A stretch of 64,000 bases of DNA from Bacillus nitratireducens. Its GTDB lineage: Bacteria; Bacillota; Bacilli; Bacillales; Bacillaceae_G. Every line of letters begins with the position of its first letter. The first letter of the stretch is position 1. A program made the translations under genes and the position numbers. The stretch is taken from positions 1 to 64,000 of the forward strand of contig NZ_MAOC01000022.1 of NCBI RefSeq assembly GCF_001884135.1, written 5' to 3'. This document shows, in pieces, positions 55,044 through 64,000 of this stretch. The notes below the pieces were generated by a model, which was given only the letters and a program-made list of their open reading frames with translations, had not been told where the DNA came from and searched no databases.

Positions 55044-56243
55044 ATGAATGAACTTATAGCCGTAAAGGAACTGTCAGAAAAATTATTAGAAGATTATAAA
55101 ACTGAATCTTCGTTCTTTTTTGCTTCACCAACTCGAACGATATTGACAGAAGGAGAGTTTACTACAGTAAAGCATCATGAAATTGAAAGTTTTCCAGAAC
55201 TTGTACAAGCGGTATTAAGTAATGCAAAACAAGCTGGAAATCCGAATCCTATCGTTGTTGGTGCTTTGCCTTTTGATCGTAGAAAAGAAGTTCAACTTAT
55301 CGTACCAGAACATAGTAGAATTACTGAGCGTTTACAGTTAGAGACAACAAATGAGATAAAACGAAATGAGAAACTGACATTCGAAATGACACCAGTTCCA
55401 GCTCCTGAAGTTTATATGAATGGTGTGAAGCAAGGGATTGAAAAAATTCAGGACGGAGATTTAAAGAAAATCGTTCTATCCAGATCGTTAGATGTTAAAT
55501 CTTCAGAGAAGATTGATAAACAAAAACTACTTCGCGAATTAGCAGAGCATAATAAGCACGGTTATACATTTGCTGTGAATTTACCGGAAGATGAAAACGA
55601 GTGTAATAAGACATTAATTGGAGCAAGTCCTGAATTACTCGTTTCACGTAATGGTATGCAAGTTATTTCTAATCCGTTAGCTGGTTCAAGACCACGTAGT
55701 GATGATCCAGTAGAAGATAAGAGAAGAGCAGAGGAGTTACTTTCTTCTCCGAAAGATTTACATGAACATGCGGTAGTAGTGGAAGCGGTTGCTGCTGCGC
55801 TTCGTCCATACTGTCATACATTACATGTTCCAGAAAAACCATCCGTTATTCATAGTGAAGCGATGTGGCATTTGTCTACTGAAGTGAAAGGTGAACTAAA
55901 GGATCCAAATACTACTTCTTTGGAATTAGCGATTGCTCTTCATCCTACGCCAGCAGTTTGCGGAACGCCGATGGAAGAAGCGAGAGAGGCTATTCAAAAA
56001 ATTGAGCCATTTGACCGTGAATTCTTTACAGGAATGCTAGGATGGAGCGATTTAAATGGAGATGGTGAATGGATTGTTACAATTCGCTGTGCTGAAGTGC
56101 AAGAAAATAAACTTCGATTATTTGCAGGAGCAGGAGTTGTTGCTGAGTCAAAACCAGAAGATGAGTTAGCAGAAACATCAGCTAAGTTCCAAACAATGCT
56201 GAAGGCTTTAGGACTAAGAGATAATTCGCTGAATGAAAAATAG
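55044..56243 (+). CDS. dhbC: Isochorismate synthase
   Basis: 399 residues from ATG 55044 behind AGGAGG, 26 bases after dhbA. Chorismate-binding fold: KKIVLSRSLDVKS, IGASPELLVSRNG, NPLAGSRPR, HPTPAVCGTPMEEA and FTGMLGWSD. Converts chorismate to isochorismate. Confidence 0.95.
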   Translation: MNELIAVKELSEKLLEDYKTESSFFFASPTRTILTEGEFTTVKHHEIESFPELVQAVLSNAKQAGNPNPIVVGALPFDRRKEVQLIVPEHSRITERLQLETTNEIKRNEKLTFEMTPVPAPEVYMNGVKQGIEKIQDGDLKKIVLSRSLDVKSSEKIDKQKLLRELAEHNKHGYTFAVNLPEDENECNKTLIGASPELLVSRNGMQVISNPLAGSRPRSDDPVEDKRRAEELLSSPKDLHEHAVVVEAVAAALRPYCHTLHVPEKPSVIHSEAMWHLSTEVKGELKDPNTTSLELAIALHPTPAVCGTPMEEAREAIQKIEPFDREFFTGMLGWSDLNGDGEWIVTIRCAEVQENKLRLFAGAGVVAESKPEDELAETSAKFQTMLKALGLRDNSLNEK

Positions 56244-56255
56244 GGGGAAGAAAGA

Positions 56256-57872
56256 ATGTTAACAGGTTATACGGAATGGCCAGAAGAATTTGCAAATCGT
56301 TATCGAGAAGAAGGATGTTGGCTTGGAGAAACATTTGGTTCGTTATTAAGAGAGCGTGCTGAAAAATATGGAGATCAAATTGCGGTTGTAAGTGGTGATA
56401 CGCATATAACATATAGTGAGCTTGATAAAAAAGTAGATCGCTTAGCTGCAGGCTTACTGAATTTAGGAGTAAAGCAAGAGGATCGAGTTGTAATCCAATT
56501 ACCTAACATTATCGAGTTTTTCGAAATATGCTTTGCGCTATTTCGCATTGGAGCACTTCCTGTTTTTGCACTACCTTCACATCGAAGCAGTGAAATTAGT
56601 TATTTTTGTGAGTTTGGTGAGGCGAGTGCTTACGTTATTTCAGATAAGGCTCTCGGCTTTGATTATCGAAAACTAGCAAGAGAAGTGAAAGAGAAAGTGC
56701 CCACTTTACAACATGTAATTGTAGCGGGAGAAGAAGAAGAGTTTGTGAACATAAGTGATCTATATATAGATTACGTTCCATTACCAGAAGTTAAGCCAAG
56801 TGATGTTGCGTTTCTCCAATTATCGGGAGGGACAACAGGGCTTTCTAAATTAATTCCTAGAACGCATGATGACTATATTTATAGTTTACGTGTTAGCGCT
56901 GAAATTTGTAATTTAAATGCAGAGAGCGTCTATATGGCAATTCTTCCAGTAGCACATAATTACCCGATGAGTTCTCCAGGGACATTTGGAACTTTCTATG
57001 CAGGTGGAAAAGTAGTGTTGGCAACTGGAGGGAGCCCAGACGAGGTATTTGCACTTATAGAAAAAGAAAAAGTTACGATTACCGCCCTCGTTCCGCCATT
57101 AGCAATGATTTGGCTGGATGCGGCATCTTCCCGTAATAACGACTTATCGAGCTTGCAAGTGATTCAAGTAGGAGGTGCGAAATTTAGTGCCGAAGTTGCA
57201 AAGCGTATTCGCCCTACATTTGGATGTACGTTACAGCAAGTGTTCGGTATGGCAGAAGGGTTAGTAAATTACACGAGATTAAATGATCCTGAAGAAATCA
57301 TCATTCATACACAAGGTAGACCGATGTCTACATTCGATGAAGTACGGGTTGTTGATGAAAATGATAACGATGTAAAACCTGGTGAAGTAGGTAGTTTATT
57401 AACAAGAGGGCCATATACAATTCGAGGCTATTATAAAGCAGAAGAGCATAATGCACGATCATTTACAAAGGATGGATTTTATCGCACAGGTGATCTTGTA
57501 AAAGTAAATGAACAAGGTTACATCATTGTAGAAGGTAGGGATAAAGATCAAATTAACCGTGGTGGTGAGAAAGTTGCTGCGGAAGAAGTGGAAAATCATC
57601 TATTAGCACATGATGCGGTACATGATGTAGCGATTGTATCGATGCCTGATGATTATTTAGGAGAACGTACTTGTGCCTTTGTTATAGCTCGAGGACAAGC
57701 TCCAACAGTAAGCGAATTAAAAATGTTTTTAAGAGAACGCGGTATAGCAGCTTATAAGATTCCAGATCGAATTGAATTTATTGAATCATTCCCGCAAACA
57801 GGTGTTGGAAAGGTAAGCAAAAAAGAGTTACGTAAAGTCATTACTGAAAAACTTATTACGGCAAAACGATAA
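56256..57872 (+). CDS. dhbE: 2,3-dihydroxybenzoate-AMP ligase
   Basis: 538-residue stand-alone adenylation enzyme: P-loop [13 protein letters not shown], core [21 protein letters not shown], and catalytic Lys in [11 protein letters not shown]. Activates DHB as adenylate and loads it on the carrier domain of DhbB. Confidence 0.95.
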   Translation: MLTGYTEWPEEFANRYREEGCWLGETFGSLLRERAEKYGDQIAVVSGDTHITYSELDKKVDRLAAGLLNLGVKQEDRVVIQLPNIIEFFEICFALFRIGALPVFALPSHRSSEISYFCEFGEASAYVISDKALGFDYRKLAREVKEKVPTLQHVIVAGEEEEFVNISDLYIDYVPLPEVKPSDVAFLQLSGGTTGLSKLIPRTHDDYIYSLRVSAEICNLNAESVYMAILPVAHNYPMSSPGTFGTFYAGGKVVLATGGSPDEVFALIEKEKVTITALVPPLAMIWLDAASSRNNDLSSLQVIQVGGAKFSAEVAKRIRPTFGCTLQQVFGMAEGLVNYTRLNDPEEIIIHTQGRPMSTFDEVRVVDENDNDVKPGEVGSLLTRGPYTIRGYYKAEEHNARSFTKDGFYRTGDLVKVNEQGYIIVEGRDKDQINRGGEKVAAEEVENHLLAHDAVHDVAIVSMPDDYLGERTCAFVIARGQAPTVSELKMFLRERGIAAYKIPDRIEFIESFPQTGVGKVSKKELRKVITEKLITAKR

Positions 57873-57902
57873 AAAATATAAAAATTGGAAGGAAGTGATT
57901 AG

Positions 57903-58796
57903 ATGGCTATCCCATCTATTTCAGTATACAAAATGCCAGTTGAATCAGAACTACCAAAAAATAAAGTGAACTGGACACCAGATCCGAAGCGTGCGGTTCT
58001 TCTAATCCATGACATGCAAGAATATTTTCTTGATGCATATAGCGATAAAGAATCACCAAAAGTAGAACTCATTTCAAATATTAAGGTGATAAGAGAAAGA
58101 TGTAAGGAACTTGGTATACCAGTAGTTTATACAGCACAACCAGGTGGACAAACGTTAGAACAACGGGGGTTATTACAAGATTTCTGGGGGGACGGTATTC
58201 CTGCTGGACCAGATAAAAAGAAAATTGTCGATGAACTTACTCCTGATGAGGATGATATATTCTTAACAAAATGGAGATATAGTGCATTTAAAAAGACAAA
58301 TCTATTAGAAATTTTAAATGAACAGGGAAGAGATCAACTTATTATTTGCGGTATTTATGCACATATTGGCTGCCTTTTAACAGCTTGTGAAGCATTTATG
58401 GATGGAATAGAGCCGTTCTTTATAGCAGATGCAGTTGCTGATTTTTCACAAGAGCATCATAAACAAGCATTAGAGTATGCATCTAGTAGATGTGCAGTAA
58501 CGACATCAACAAACTTACTATTAAAAAATTTACAAAGTGTAAAAGGTGATGAGAGTGAAGGAATCACTATACAGGAAGTGCATGAACTAGTTGCACAACT
58601 ACTTCGTGAGCCAGTAGAGAGTATTGATATTGATGAGGACTTACTAAATAGAGGACTTGATTCGGTCAGAATTATGAGTTTAGTAGAGAAGTGGCGTCGC
58701 GAAGGGAAAGAAATAACTTTTGCAGATTTAGCAGAACGTCCAACTGTTTCAGATTGGTACAGTTTACTATCTTCACAGACAGCACAGGTACTGTAA
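57903..58796 (+). CDS. dhbB: Isochorismatase with aryl carrier domain
   Basis: 297 residues. The first 210 are isochorismatase (LLIHDMQEYFLDAY, LTKWRYSAFKKTNL, GIYAHIGCLLTACEAF). The last 75 are an aryl carrier protein with phosphopantetheine Ser in LNRGLDSVRIM. Hydrolyses isochorismate and carries DHB to DhbF. GGAAGGAAGTG precedes the ATG. Confidence 0.96.
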   Translation: MAIPSISVYKMPVESELPKNKVNWTPDPKRAVLLIHDMQEYFLDAYSDKESPKVELISNIKVIRERCKELGIPVVYTAQPGGQTLEQRGLLQDFWGDGIPAGPDKKKIVDELTPDEDDIFLTKWRYSAFKKTNLLEILNEQGRDQLIICGIYAHIGCLLTACEAFMDGIEPFFIADAVADFSQEHHKQALEYASSRCAVTTSTNLLLKNLQSVKGDESEGITIQEVHELVAQLLREPVESIDIDEDLLNRGLDSVRIMSLVEKWRREGKEITFADLAERPTVSDWYSLLSSQTAQVL

Positions 58797-58829
58797 CAAA
58801 TAGACTACATAATAAAGGGGTAGTAAAGA

Positions 58830-61800
58830 ATGCCTAATAGTCAAAAGGTTCGCCATTCGTTATCATCTGCGCAGACTGGTATGTGGTTTGCACAGCAATT
58901 AGATCCGCTGAATCCAATTTATAATACTGGGGAATATGTAGAAATAAACGGAAATATTAATCAAGATATTTTTGAATTAGCAGTACGTAAAGTTGTAATG
59001 GAAGCAGAAGCACTGCATGTTCGTTTCGAAGAGGATGAAATTGGTCCATGGCAAGTTATTGAAGAATTACAGTTTCATATGCATTTTATTGACGTTCGTA
59101 AAGAAGAAAATCCTGAAGAGGCCGCTAAAGTATGGATGAAAAATGATTTATCTATGCCAGTCGATTTGAAAACAGATAAATTATTTACTGAAGTACTTAT
59201 TCAAGTTGAAAATAATCGTTTCTTTTGGTATCAGCGCATCCATCACATTGTGATGGATGGCTATGGGTTTTCTATTCTTAGCCAAAAGGTAGCCAATGAG
59301 TATACATCACTTATAGAAGAAACAAATAAGAATGGAAAGTCATTTGGCTCTCTTGCAAAAATTGTACAAGAAGATAATGAGTATCGTGAATCTACACAAT
59401 TTCAGGAAGATCGTACTTTTTGGTTAGAGAAGTTTGCAGATGAACCGGAAGTTGTAAGTTTGGCAGAACGAGCGCCGAGAACATCAAATGGATTTTTACG
59501 AGAAACTGCTTATTTATCAAATGCTAGTACGAAAACTTTACTAGAAGATATAAACATTTCGTTAACGAGTTGGCCCGAATTTATTGTAGCCGTAACAAGT
59601 ATTTACATGCATAAATTAACAGGTGCAAATGATATTGTTTTAGGTTTACCAATGATGGGGCGTCTCGGTTCTGCATCTATTTATACACCGAGCATGGTAA
59701 TGAATTTAGTACCACTTCGTCTCACTGTAACTCCAAATATAACTCTTGCGGAATTATTACAGCAAGTTTCTAAAGAAATCCGAGACGTACGTCGTCATCA
59801 TAAATATCGTCATGAGGAATTAAGAAGAGACTTAAAGTTACTAGGTGAAAATCAAAGGTTGTTTGGGCCGTTAGTGAATGTTATGCCTTTTGATTATGGG
59901 CTTAACTTTGCTGGGAATCGTGGTATTACACATAATTTATCAGCAGGACCTGTCGATGATTTATCGATAAATGTTTATAAACGTTTCGATGAAAATGAGC
60001 TAATGATTCATTTTGATGCGAATCCGGAAGTATATAGCGATACGGAACTAGCATTGCATAAAGAAAGATTTATGAATCTATTCGAGTTAGTAGTAAATAA
60101 TTATGAGAAAAACGAGTCGATTGGAAAAATAAACATTACTCTTCCTGAAGAAAATCATAAAGTTTTATTGAAATGGAATGAAACGAAGGAAGCTGAAGAG
60201 CTAATTAATCTACCTTTATTATTTGAAAAACAAGTACAAAAAAATCCAAATAAAATAGCGGTTACTTGTAACGGAGTAGACCTTACGTATAAAGAGCTAA
60301 ATGAGCGAGCGAATGAACTGGCGCACTATTTAGTAGAAGAAGGAATAGGGCCAAATCAGTTTGTGGCTTTAGTATTTCCAAGATCAATAGAAATGGTAAT
60401 TAGTATGCTAGCAGTCTTAAAGGCAGGTGCAGCGTATTTACCAATAGATCCAGAATACCCAGCTGAGCGAATAAATTATATAGTAAATGATGCAAAACCA
60501 GTTTGTTTCATCACACATTCATCTGTTTCATCTAATTTAGTTATAGAAAATGATATGAAAAAAATCGAATTAGATCGCGAAGAAACAGAACTAGCATTAA
60601 AAGCATATTCTCATATGAATCTACCATTTAGAAATGATGAATCACTTCTAAAGCCTGCGTATACAATTTACACTTCAGGATCAACCGGAAATCCAAAAGG
60701 TGTAATTGTTCCTATGAAAGCTTTAAGTAACTTTTTATTGGCTATGGACGATATGTTTTCATTACATGAAAACGATCATTTATTAGCAGTTACAACGTTT
60801 GCATTTGATATTTCTGCACTAGAAATTTATTTACCTCTTATTAGTGGTGCAAGTTTAACAATCGCACAAAAAGAGGTAATTCAAGAACCAACTGCGTTAA
60901 CTGCACTTTTACAAGAAGAAAGAGCGACAATTATGCAAGCTACACCGACGCTTTGGCAGGCGTTAGTAACGGAATATCCAGAGAGACTACAAGGGCTAAA
61001 AGCGCTCGTTGGTGGTGAAGCACTTCCAGCCCATTTAGCAAATACATTAAAAGAATTAGGTTGCTCTATTACAAACTTATATGGACCAACTGAAACGACT
61101 ATTTGGTCTACTGTCATGAACATTGATGAAAATGGAATTGGTATACCTCCTATTGGAAAGCCAATTTGGAGTACAGACGTGTATGTATTAGATGCAGGTT
61201 TACAACCAGTACCACCTGGAGTAATTGGTGAACTATATATTGCAGGGGAAGGGCTTGCGAACGGATATTTAGGAAAACCAGAGTTAACGGCTGAACGGTT
61301 TGTTGCAGATCCTTATGGAAAACCAGGGAAGCGCATGTACCGCACAGGTGATCTGGTGAAATGGCGTAACGATGGTGTATTAGAGTACGTTAGTCGCGCA
61401 GATTATCAAATTAAAATTCGTGGTTTCCGAATTGAATTAGCTGAAATTGAAATGGTATTACAACGACATGAAAATATTCAACAAGCGGTAGTAATGGTAC
61501 GAGAAGATCGCCCAAATGATAAACGAATTATTGCGTATATCGTTGCTGAAGAGAAGGAAACAATTAACTTTGCGGAAATTCGTTCTTATGTTTCAGAAAG
61601 TTTAGCGAATTATATGGTACCATCAGCATTTGTTGTGCTAGAAGTATTACCGTTAACACCAAATGGAAAGGTTGATAGAAAGAAATTACCTGCTCCTGAT
61701 TTTAATGAAATGAACAAGGAGAGAGTTGCTAGAAATCCGAGAGAAGAAATATTATGTGATTTATTTGCAGAAATACTTGATGTTTCTCGCATTAGCATTG

Positions 61801-64000
61801 ATGATAATTTCTTTGAAATGGGTGGTCATTCACTTCTTGCATCTCGTTTAATGGCAAGAATTCGTGAAACGTTAAGTGTCGAATTAGGAATTGGAAAACT
61901 ATTTGAATCGCCAACTGTTGCTGAACTAGCGAAGCAATTGGATCAAGCAAAAACTGCAAGACCAGCAATTAAGAAAGTAAGAAGACCAAATGAAGTTCCA
62001 CTTTCATTTGCACAGCGCAGGTTATGGTTCTTAAATTGTTTAGAAGGTCCAAGTCCTACTTATAATATTCCGTTAGTCATTCGTATGTCTGGAAAATTGA
62101 ATGAGGAAGCATTGCAAGGTGCCTTTTATGATGTAGTGAAGAAACATGAAACACTTAGAACAATTTTCCCTAATGTATTAGGTAGTTCCTATCAGAAAAT
62201 TTTAAATATGGAAGACTTAAATCTAGAAATGATTATAACAAAAACATGTAAAGATGAATTAGAAAGTGTACTTTCAGAGGCGGTAAAATATAGCTTTAAC
62301 CTTGATGTTGAGCCAGCAGTTCGTTTACAACTTTTTAAAGTAAGTGAAAATGAGCATGTATTACTAATTCTTTTACATCATATTGTAGGAGATGGCTGGT
62401 CATTACAACCGTTAACGAGAGACTTTACAGTAGCTTATAAAGCACGATGTCAAGGTGATAGTGTTCAATTAGAAACTCTTCCAGTTCAATACGCAGATTA
62501 TTCACTTTGGCAACAGCAACTACTAGGTGATGAAACTACACAAGAGAGTCTTATTTCAACACAATTAGATTTTTGGAAAGAAGAGCTAAAAGGTTTACCA
62601 GATCAAATGGAGTTACCTACAGATTACCAGCGTCCAATTGAAACGAGTTATCGCGGGGAAACAATTCAATTTCATATAGATGAAGGTATGCATAGTAGGT
62701 TAGTAGAGCTCGCACGGAAAAATGGAGTTAGTTTGTTTATGGTGTTGCAAGCAGGACTTAGTGCGCTATTTACAAGATTAGGTGCAGGTACTGATATACC
62801 GATCGGAAGTCCAATTGCTGGAAGAAACGATGATGCACTCTCTGACATAGTCGGTTTATTTGTAAATACATTAGTCTTACGTACAAATACATCAGGAGAT
62901 CCAAGCTTTAAAGAATTATTGGATAGAGTGAAGCAGGTAAACCTTGCAGCTTATGAAAATCAAGATGTTCCATTTGAACGACTTGTTGAAGTGTTAAATC
63001 CAGTACGAACTCGAAATAGTCATCCGCTGTTTCAAGTTATGTTAGCTTTCCAAAATACGCCAGAAGCAACGTTTAATGTACCGGATATAGAAGCGAGCCT
63101 TGAAATTCAAAGTGTTGGCTCTGCAAAATTTGATTTAACATTTGAAATTAGCGAGAGTAACGGAGTTGATGGTACGCCAAACGGCTTACACGGATTGTTA
63201 GAGTTTAGTACCGATTTATATAAACATGAAACAGTTCAAAAACTAATAGAACGATTTATTCTGTTATTAGATGATGCAGCGAAACATCCGGATCAATCAA
63301 TTGGTAGATTAGAAATATTAACTTTAGCAGAGCGAAATACAGTTTTAGAAAAGTGGAATGGCGGTTTTCAAATTGTACCTGAAATGACATTGCCACAATT
63401 ATTTGAAAAGCAGGCTCATGTAAATCCAAATTCTATTGCTGTCGTCTTTGAAGATGAAAAGCTAACTTATGAAGAGTTGAATAGAAAAGCGAATAAAATA
63501 GCTCGTTCGTTAATAGCAAAAGGAGTAGGCCCTGATCAACTCGTTGCTTTAGCGATGCCGAGATCTTTAAATATGGTTGTAAGCTTACTAGCTGTTCTGA
63601 AAGCTGGTGCGGGATACCTTCCGTTAGATCCAGATTACCCGTCTGATCGTATTTCATTTATGCTCCACGATGCGAAACCATCATGTGTTTTAACAAATTC
63701 AGATGTGGAAATTGAATGTGATGAGGCACTAAAGATTTTAGTTGATGATGTGAAAGTAATAGAAGAAATTGAGAAATATAGTGAAGACAATATTGATGAA
63801 ATGGAGCGCATTAAACCATTATCTCCTTCACATATTGCTTACGTTATTTATACGTCAGGCTCAACTGGTAGACCGAAAGGCGTTATGATACCTCATCAAA
63901 ATGTAGTAAGACTTTTAGGAGCAACTGATCATTGGTTCCAATTTGACGCAGACGATGTTTGGACGATGTTCCATTCATACGCTTTTGATTTCTCGGTTTG
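58830..64000 (+). CDS. dhbF: Bacillibactin non-ribosomal peptide synthetase (3' end outside window)
   Basis: ATG 58830 behind AAGGGG, 33 bases after dhbB; open to the window edge (about 1723 residues seen). Domain order: condensation 1 (HHIVMDG near 138), adenylation 1 (YTSGSTGNPKG near 613, YGPTETT), carrier 1 (GGHSLLAS near 997), condensation 2 (HHIVGDG near 1183), adenylation 2 (YTSGSTGRPKG near 1674), which is cut. In DhbF the modules load glycine and threonine and a final thioesterase releases the trimer; those parts lie beyond the edge. It condenses DHB from DhbB with the amino acids. Confidence 0.96.
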   Translation, partial: MPNSQKVRHSLSSAQTGMWFAQQLDPLNPIYNTGEYVEINGNINQDIFELAVRKVVMEAEALHVRFEEDEIGPWQVIEELQFHMHFIDVRKEENPEEAAKVWMKNDLSMPVDLKTDKLFTEVLIQVENNRFFWYQRIHHIVMDGYGFSILSQKVANEYTSLIEETNKNGKSFGSLAKIVQEDNEYRESTQFQEDRTFWLEKFADEPEVVSLAERAPRTSNGFLRETAYLSNASTKTLLEDINISLTSWPEFIVAVTSIYMHKLTGANDIVLGLPMMGRLGSASIYTPSMVMNLVPLRLTVTPNITLAELLQQVSKEIRDVRRHHKYRHEELRRDLKLLGENQRLFGPLVNVMPFDYGLNFAGNRGITHNLSAGPVDDLSINVYKRFDENELMIHFDANPEVYSDTELALHKERFMNLFELVVNNYEKNESIGKINITLPEENHKVLLKWNETKEAEELINLPLLFEKQVQKNPNKIAVTCNGVDLTYKELNERANELAHYLVEEGIGPNQFVALVFPRSIEMVISMLAVLKAGAAYLPIDPEYPAERINYIVNDAKPVCFITHSSVSSNLVIENDMKKIELDREETELALKAYSHMNLPFRNDESLLKPAYTIYTSGSTGNPKGVIVPMKALSNFLLAMDDMFSLHENDHLLAVTTFAFDISALEIYLPLISGASLTIAQKEVIQEPTALTALLQEERATIMQATPTLWQALVTEYPERLQGLKALVGGEALPAHLANTLKELGCSITNLYGPTETTIWSTVMNIDENGIGIPPIGKPIWSTDVYVLDAGLQPVPPGVIGELYIAGEGLANGYLGKPELTAERFVADPYGKPGKRMYRTGDLVKWRNDGVLEYVSRADYQIKIRGFRIELAEIEMVLQRHENIQQAVVMVREDRPNDKRIIAYIVAEEKETINFAEIRSYVSESLANYMVPSAFVVLEVLPLTPNGKVDRKKLPAPDFNEMNKERVARNPREEILCDLFAEILDVSRISIDDNFFEMGGHSLLASRLMARIRETLSVELGIGKLFESPTVAELAKQLDQAKTARPAIKKVRRPNEVPLSFAQRRLWFLNCLEGPSPTYNIPLVIRMSGKLNEEALQGAFYDVVKKHETLRTIFPNVLGSSYQKILNMEDLNLEMIITKTCKDELESVLSEAVKYSFNLDVEPAVRLQLFKVSENEHVLLILLHHIVGDGWSLQPLTRDFTVAYKARCQGDSVQLETLPVQYADYSLWQQQLLGDETTQESLISTQLDFWKEELKGLPDQMELPTDYQRPIETSYRGETIQFHIDEGMHSRLVELARKNGVSLFMVLQAGLSALFTRLGAGTDIPIGSPIAGRNDDALSDIVGLFVNTLVLRTNTSGDPSFKELLDRVKQVNLAAYENQDVPFERLVEVLNPVRTRNSHPLFQVMLAFQNTPEATFNVPDIEASLEIQSVGSAKFDLTFEISESNGVDGTPNGLHGLLEFSTDLYKHETVQKLIERFILLLDDAAKHPDQSIGRLEILTLAERNTVLEKWNGGFQIVPEMTLPQLFEKQAHVNPNSIAVVFEDEKLTYEELNRKANKIARSLIAKGVGPDQLVALAMPRSLNMVVSLLAVLKAGAGYLPLDPDYPSDRISFMLHDAKPSCVLTNSDVEIECDEALKILVDDVKVIEEIEKYSEDNIDEMERIKPLSPSHIAYVIYTSGSTGRPKGVMIPHQNVVRLLGATDHWFQFDADDVWTMFHSYAFDFSV

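Overview
The window is a low-GC, spore-former chromosome segment that reads as Bacillus cereus group (cereus/thuringiensis/anthracis). The evidence is the yokU-yozE-yozD-spo0M-PAP2 neighbourhood shared with Bacillus, a PrsA lipoprotein, a PagR-like ArsR regulator, a truncated BclA-type exosporium gene, GerPF-family and jelly-roll spore-type proteins, two copies of a bcr1-like repeat, and a bacillibactin (dhb) operon at the right edge. No tRNA, rRNA or CRISPR array was seen.

1-9.4 kb is core. A sigma-54 activator (cut by the left edge) precedes a clear -24/-12 promoter driving lysine 2,3-aminomutase (kamA) and yokU. Next come yozE, a YodN-like gene, yozD, then a tightly coupled set made of a 60-residue Ser/Tyr/Arg-rich peptide, a soluble Ser/Thr kinase and Spo0M. 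A PAP2 phosphatase, a CDF metal exporter, a small lipoprotein and a thioredoxin follow.

9.4-17.6 kb is a graveyard of phage and toxin genes. It holds two paralogous integrase remnants, a phage zinc-finger protein joined tail-to-tail to a truncated BclA-like gene, a 35-residue methyltransferase stub joined to a lysozyme tail, an SH3 lysin remnant, a YqaJ recombinase fragment and a shattered ArpU-type regulator. Inside it lie remnants that look like polymorphic-toxin tails with their immunity genes, plus a few intact small genes. 17.3-19.6 kb carries three tandem copies (one truncated) of a Cys-rich jelly-roll protein. The two complete copies have sigma-K-like promoters at the same position.

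19.7-30 kb is a run of small, mostly unknown, independently transcribed genes: MepB, a GH25 lysozyme, PrsA, a lone YolD-like gene behind a promoter with two LexA-type boxes inside an 18-bp perfect palindrome, a GerPF-family protein, an SDR, an internally repeated protein, a YqaE/Pmp3 peptide and a KTSC protein. 30.1-34.4 kb encodes a class A PBP with a repeat-built tail and an MFS transporter.

35.2-45 kb forms a metabolic island: prpC-prpD-prpB (methylcitrate cycle), an acyl-CoA dehydrogenase, mmsB and mmsA, with a divergent 3-hydroxyisobutyryl-CoA hydrolase. Together these carry valine carbon through propionyl-CoA to pyruvate and succinate. 45.3-50.3 kb has small genes and sbcD-sbcC. 50.5-53.5 kb has small membrane and regulatory genes and an OFA-type MFS transporter whose start overlaps the stop of a 21-codon leader ORF behind a cre-like site. 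54.2-64 kb is dhbA-C-E-B-F with Fur boxes; dhbF runs off the right edge inside its second adenylation domain.
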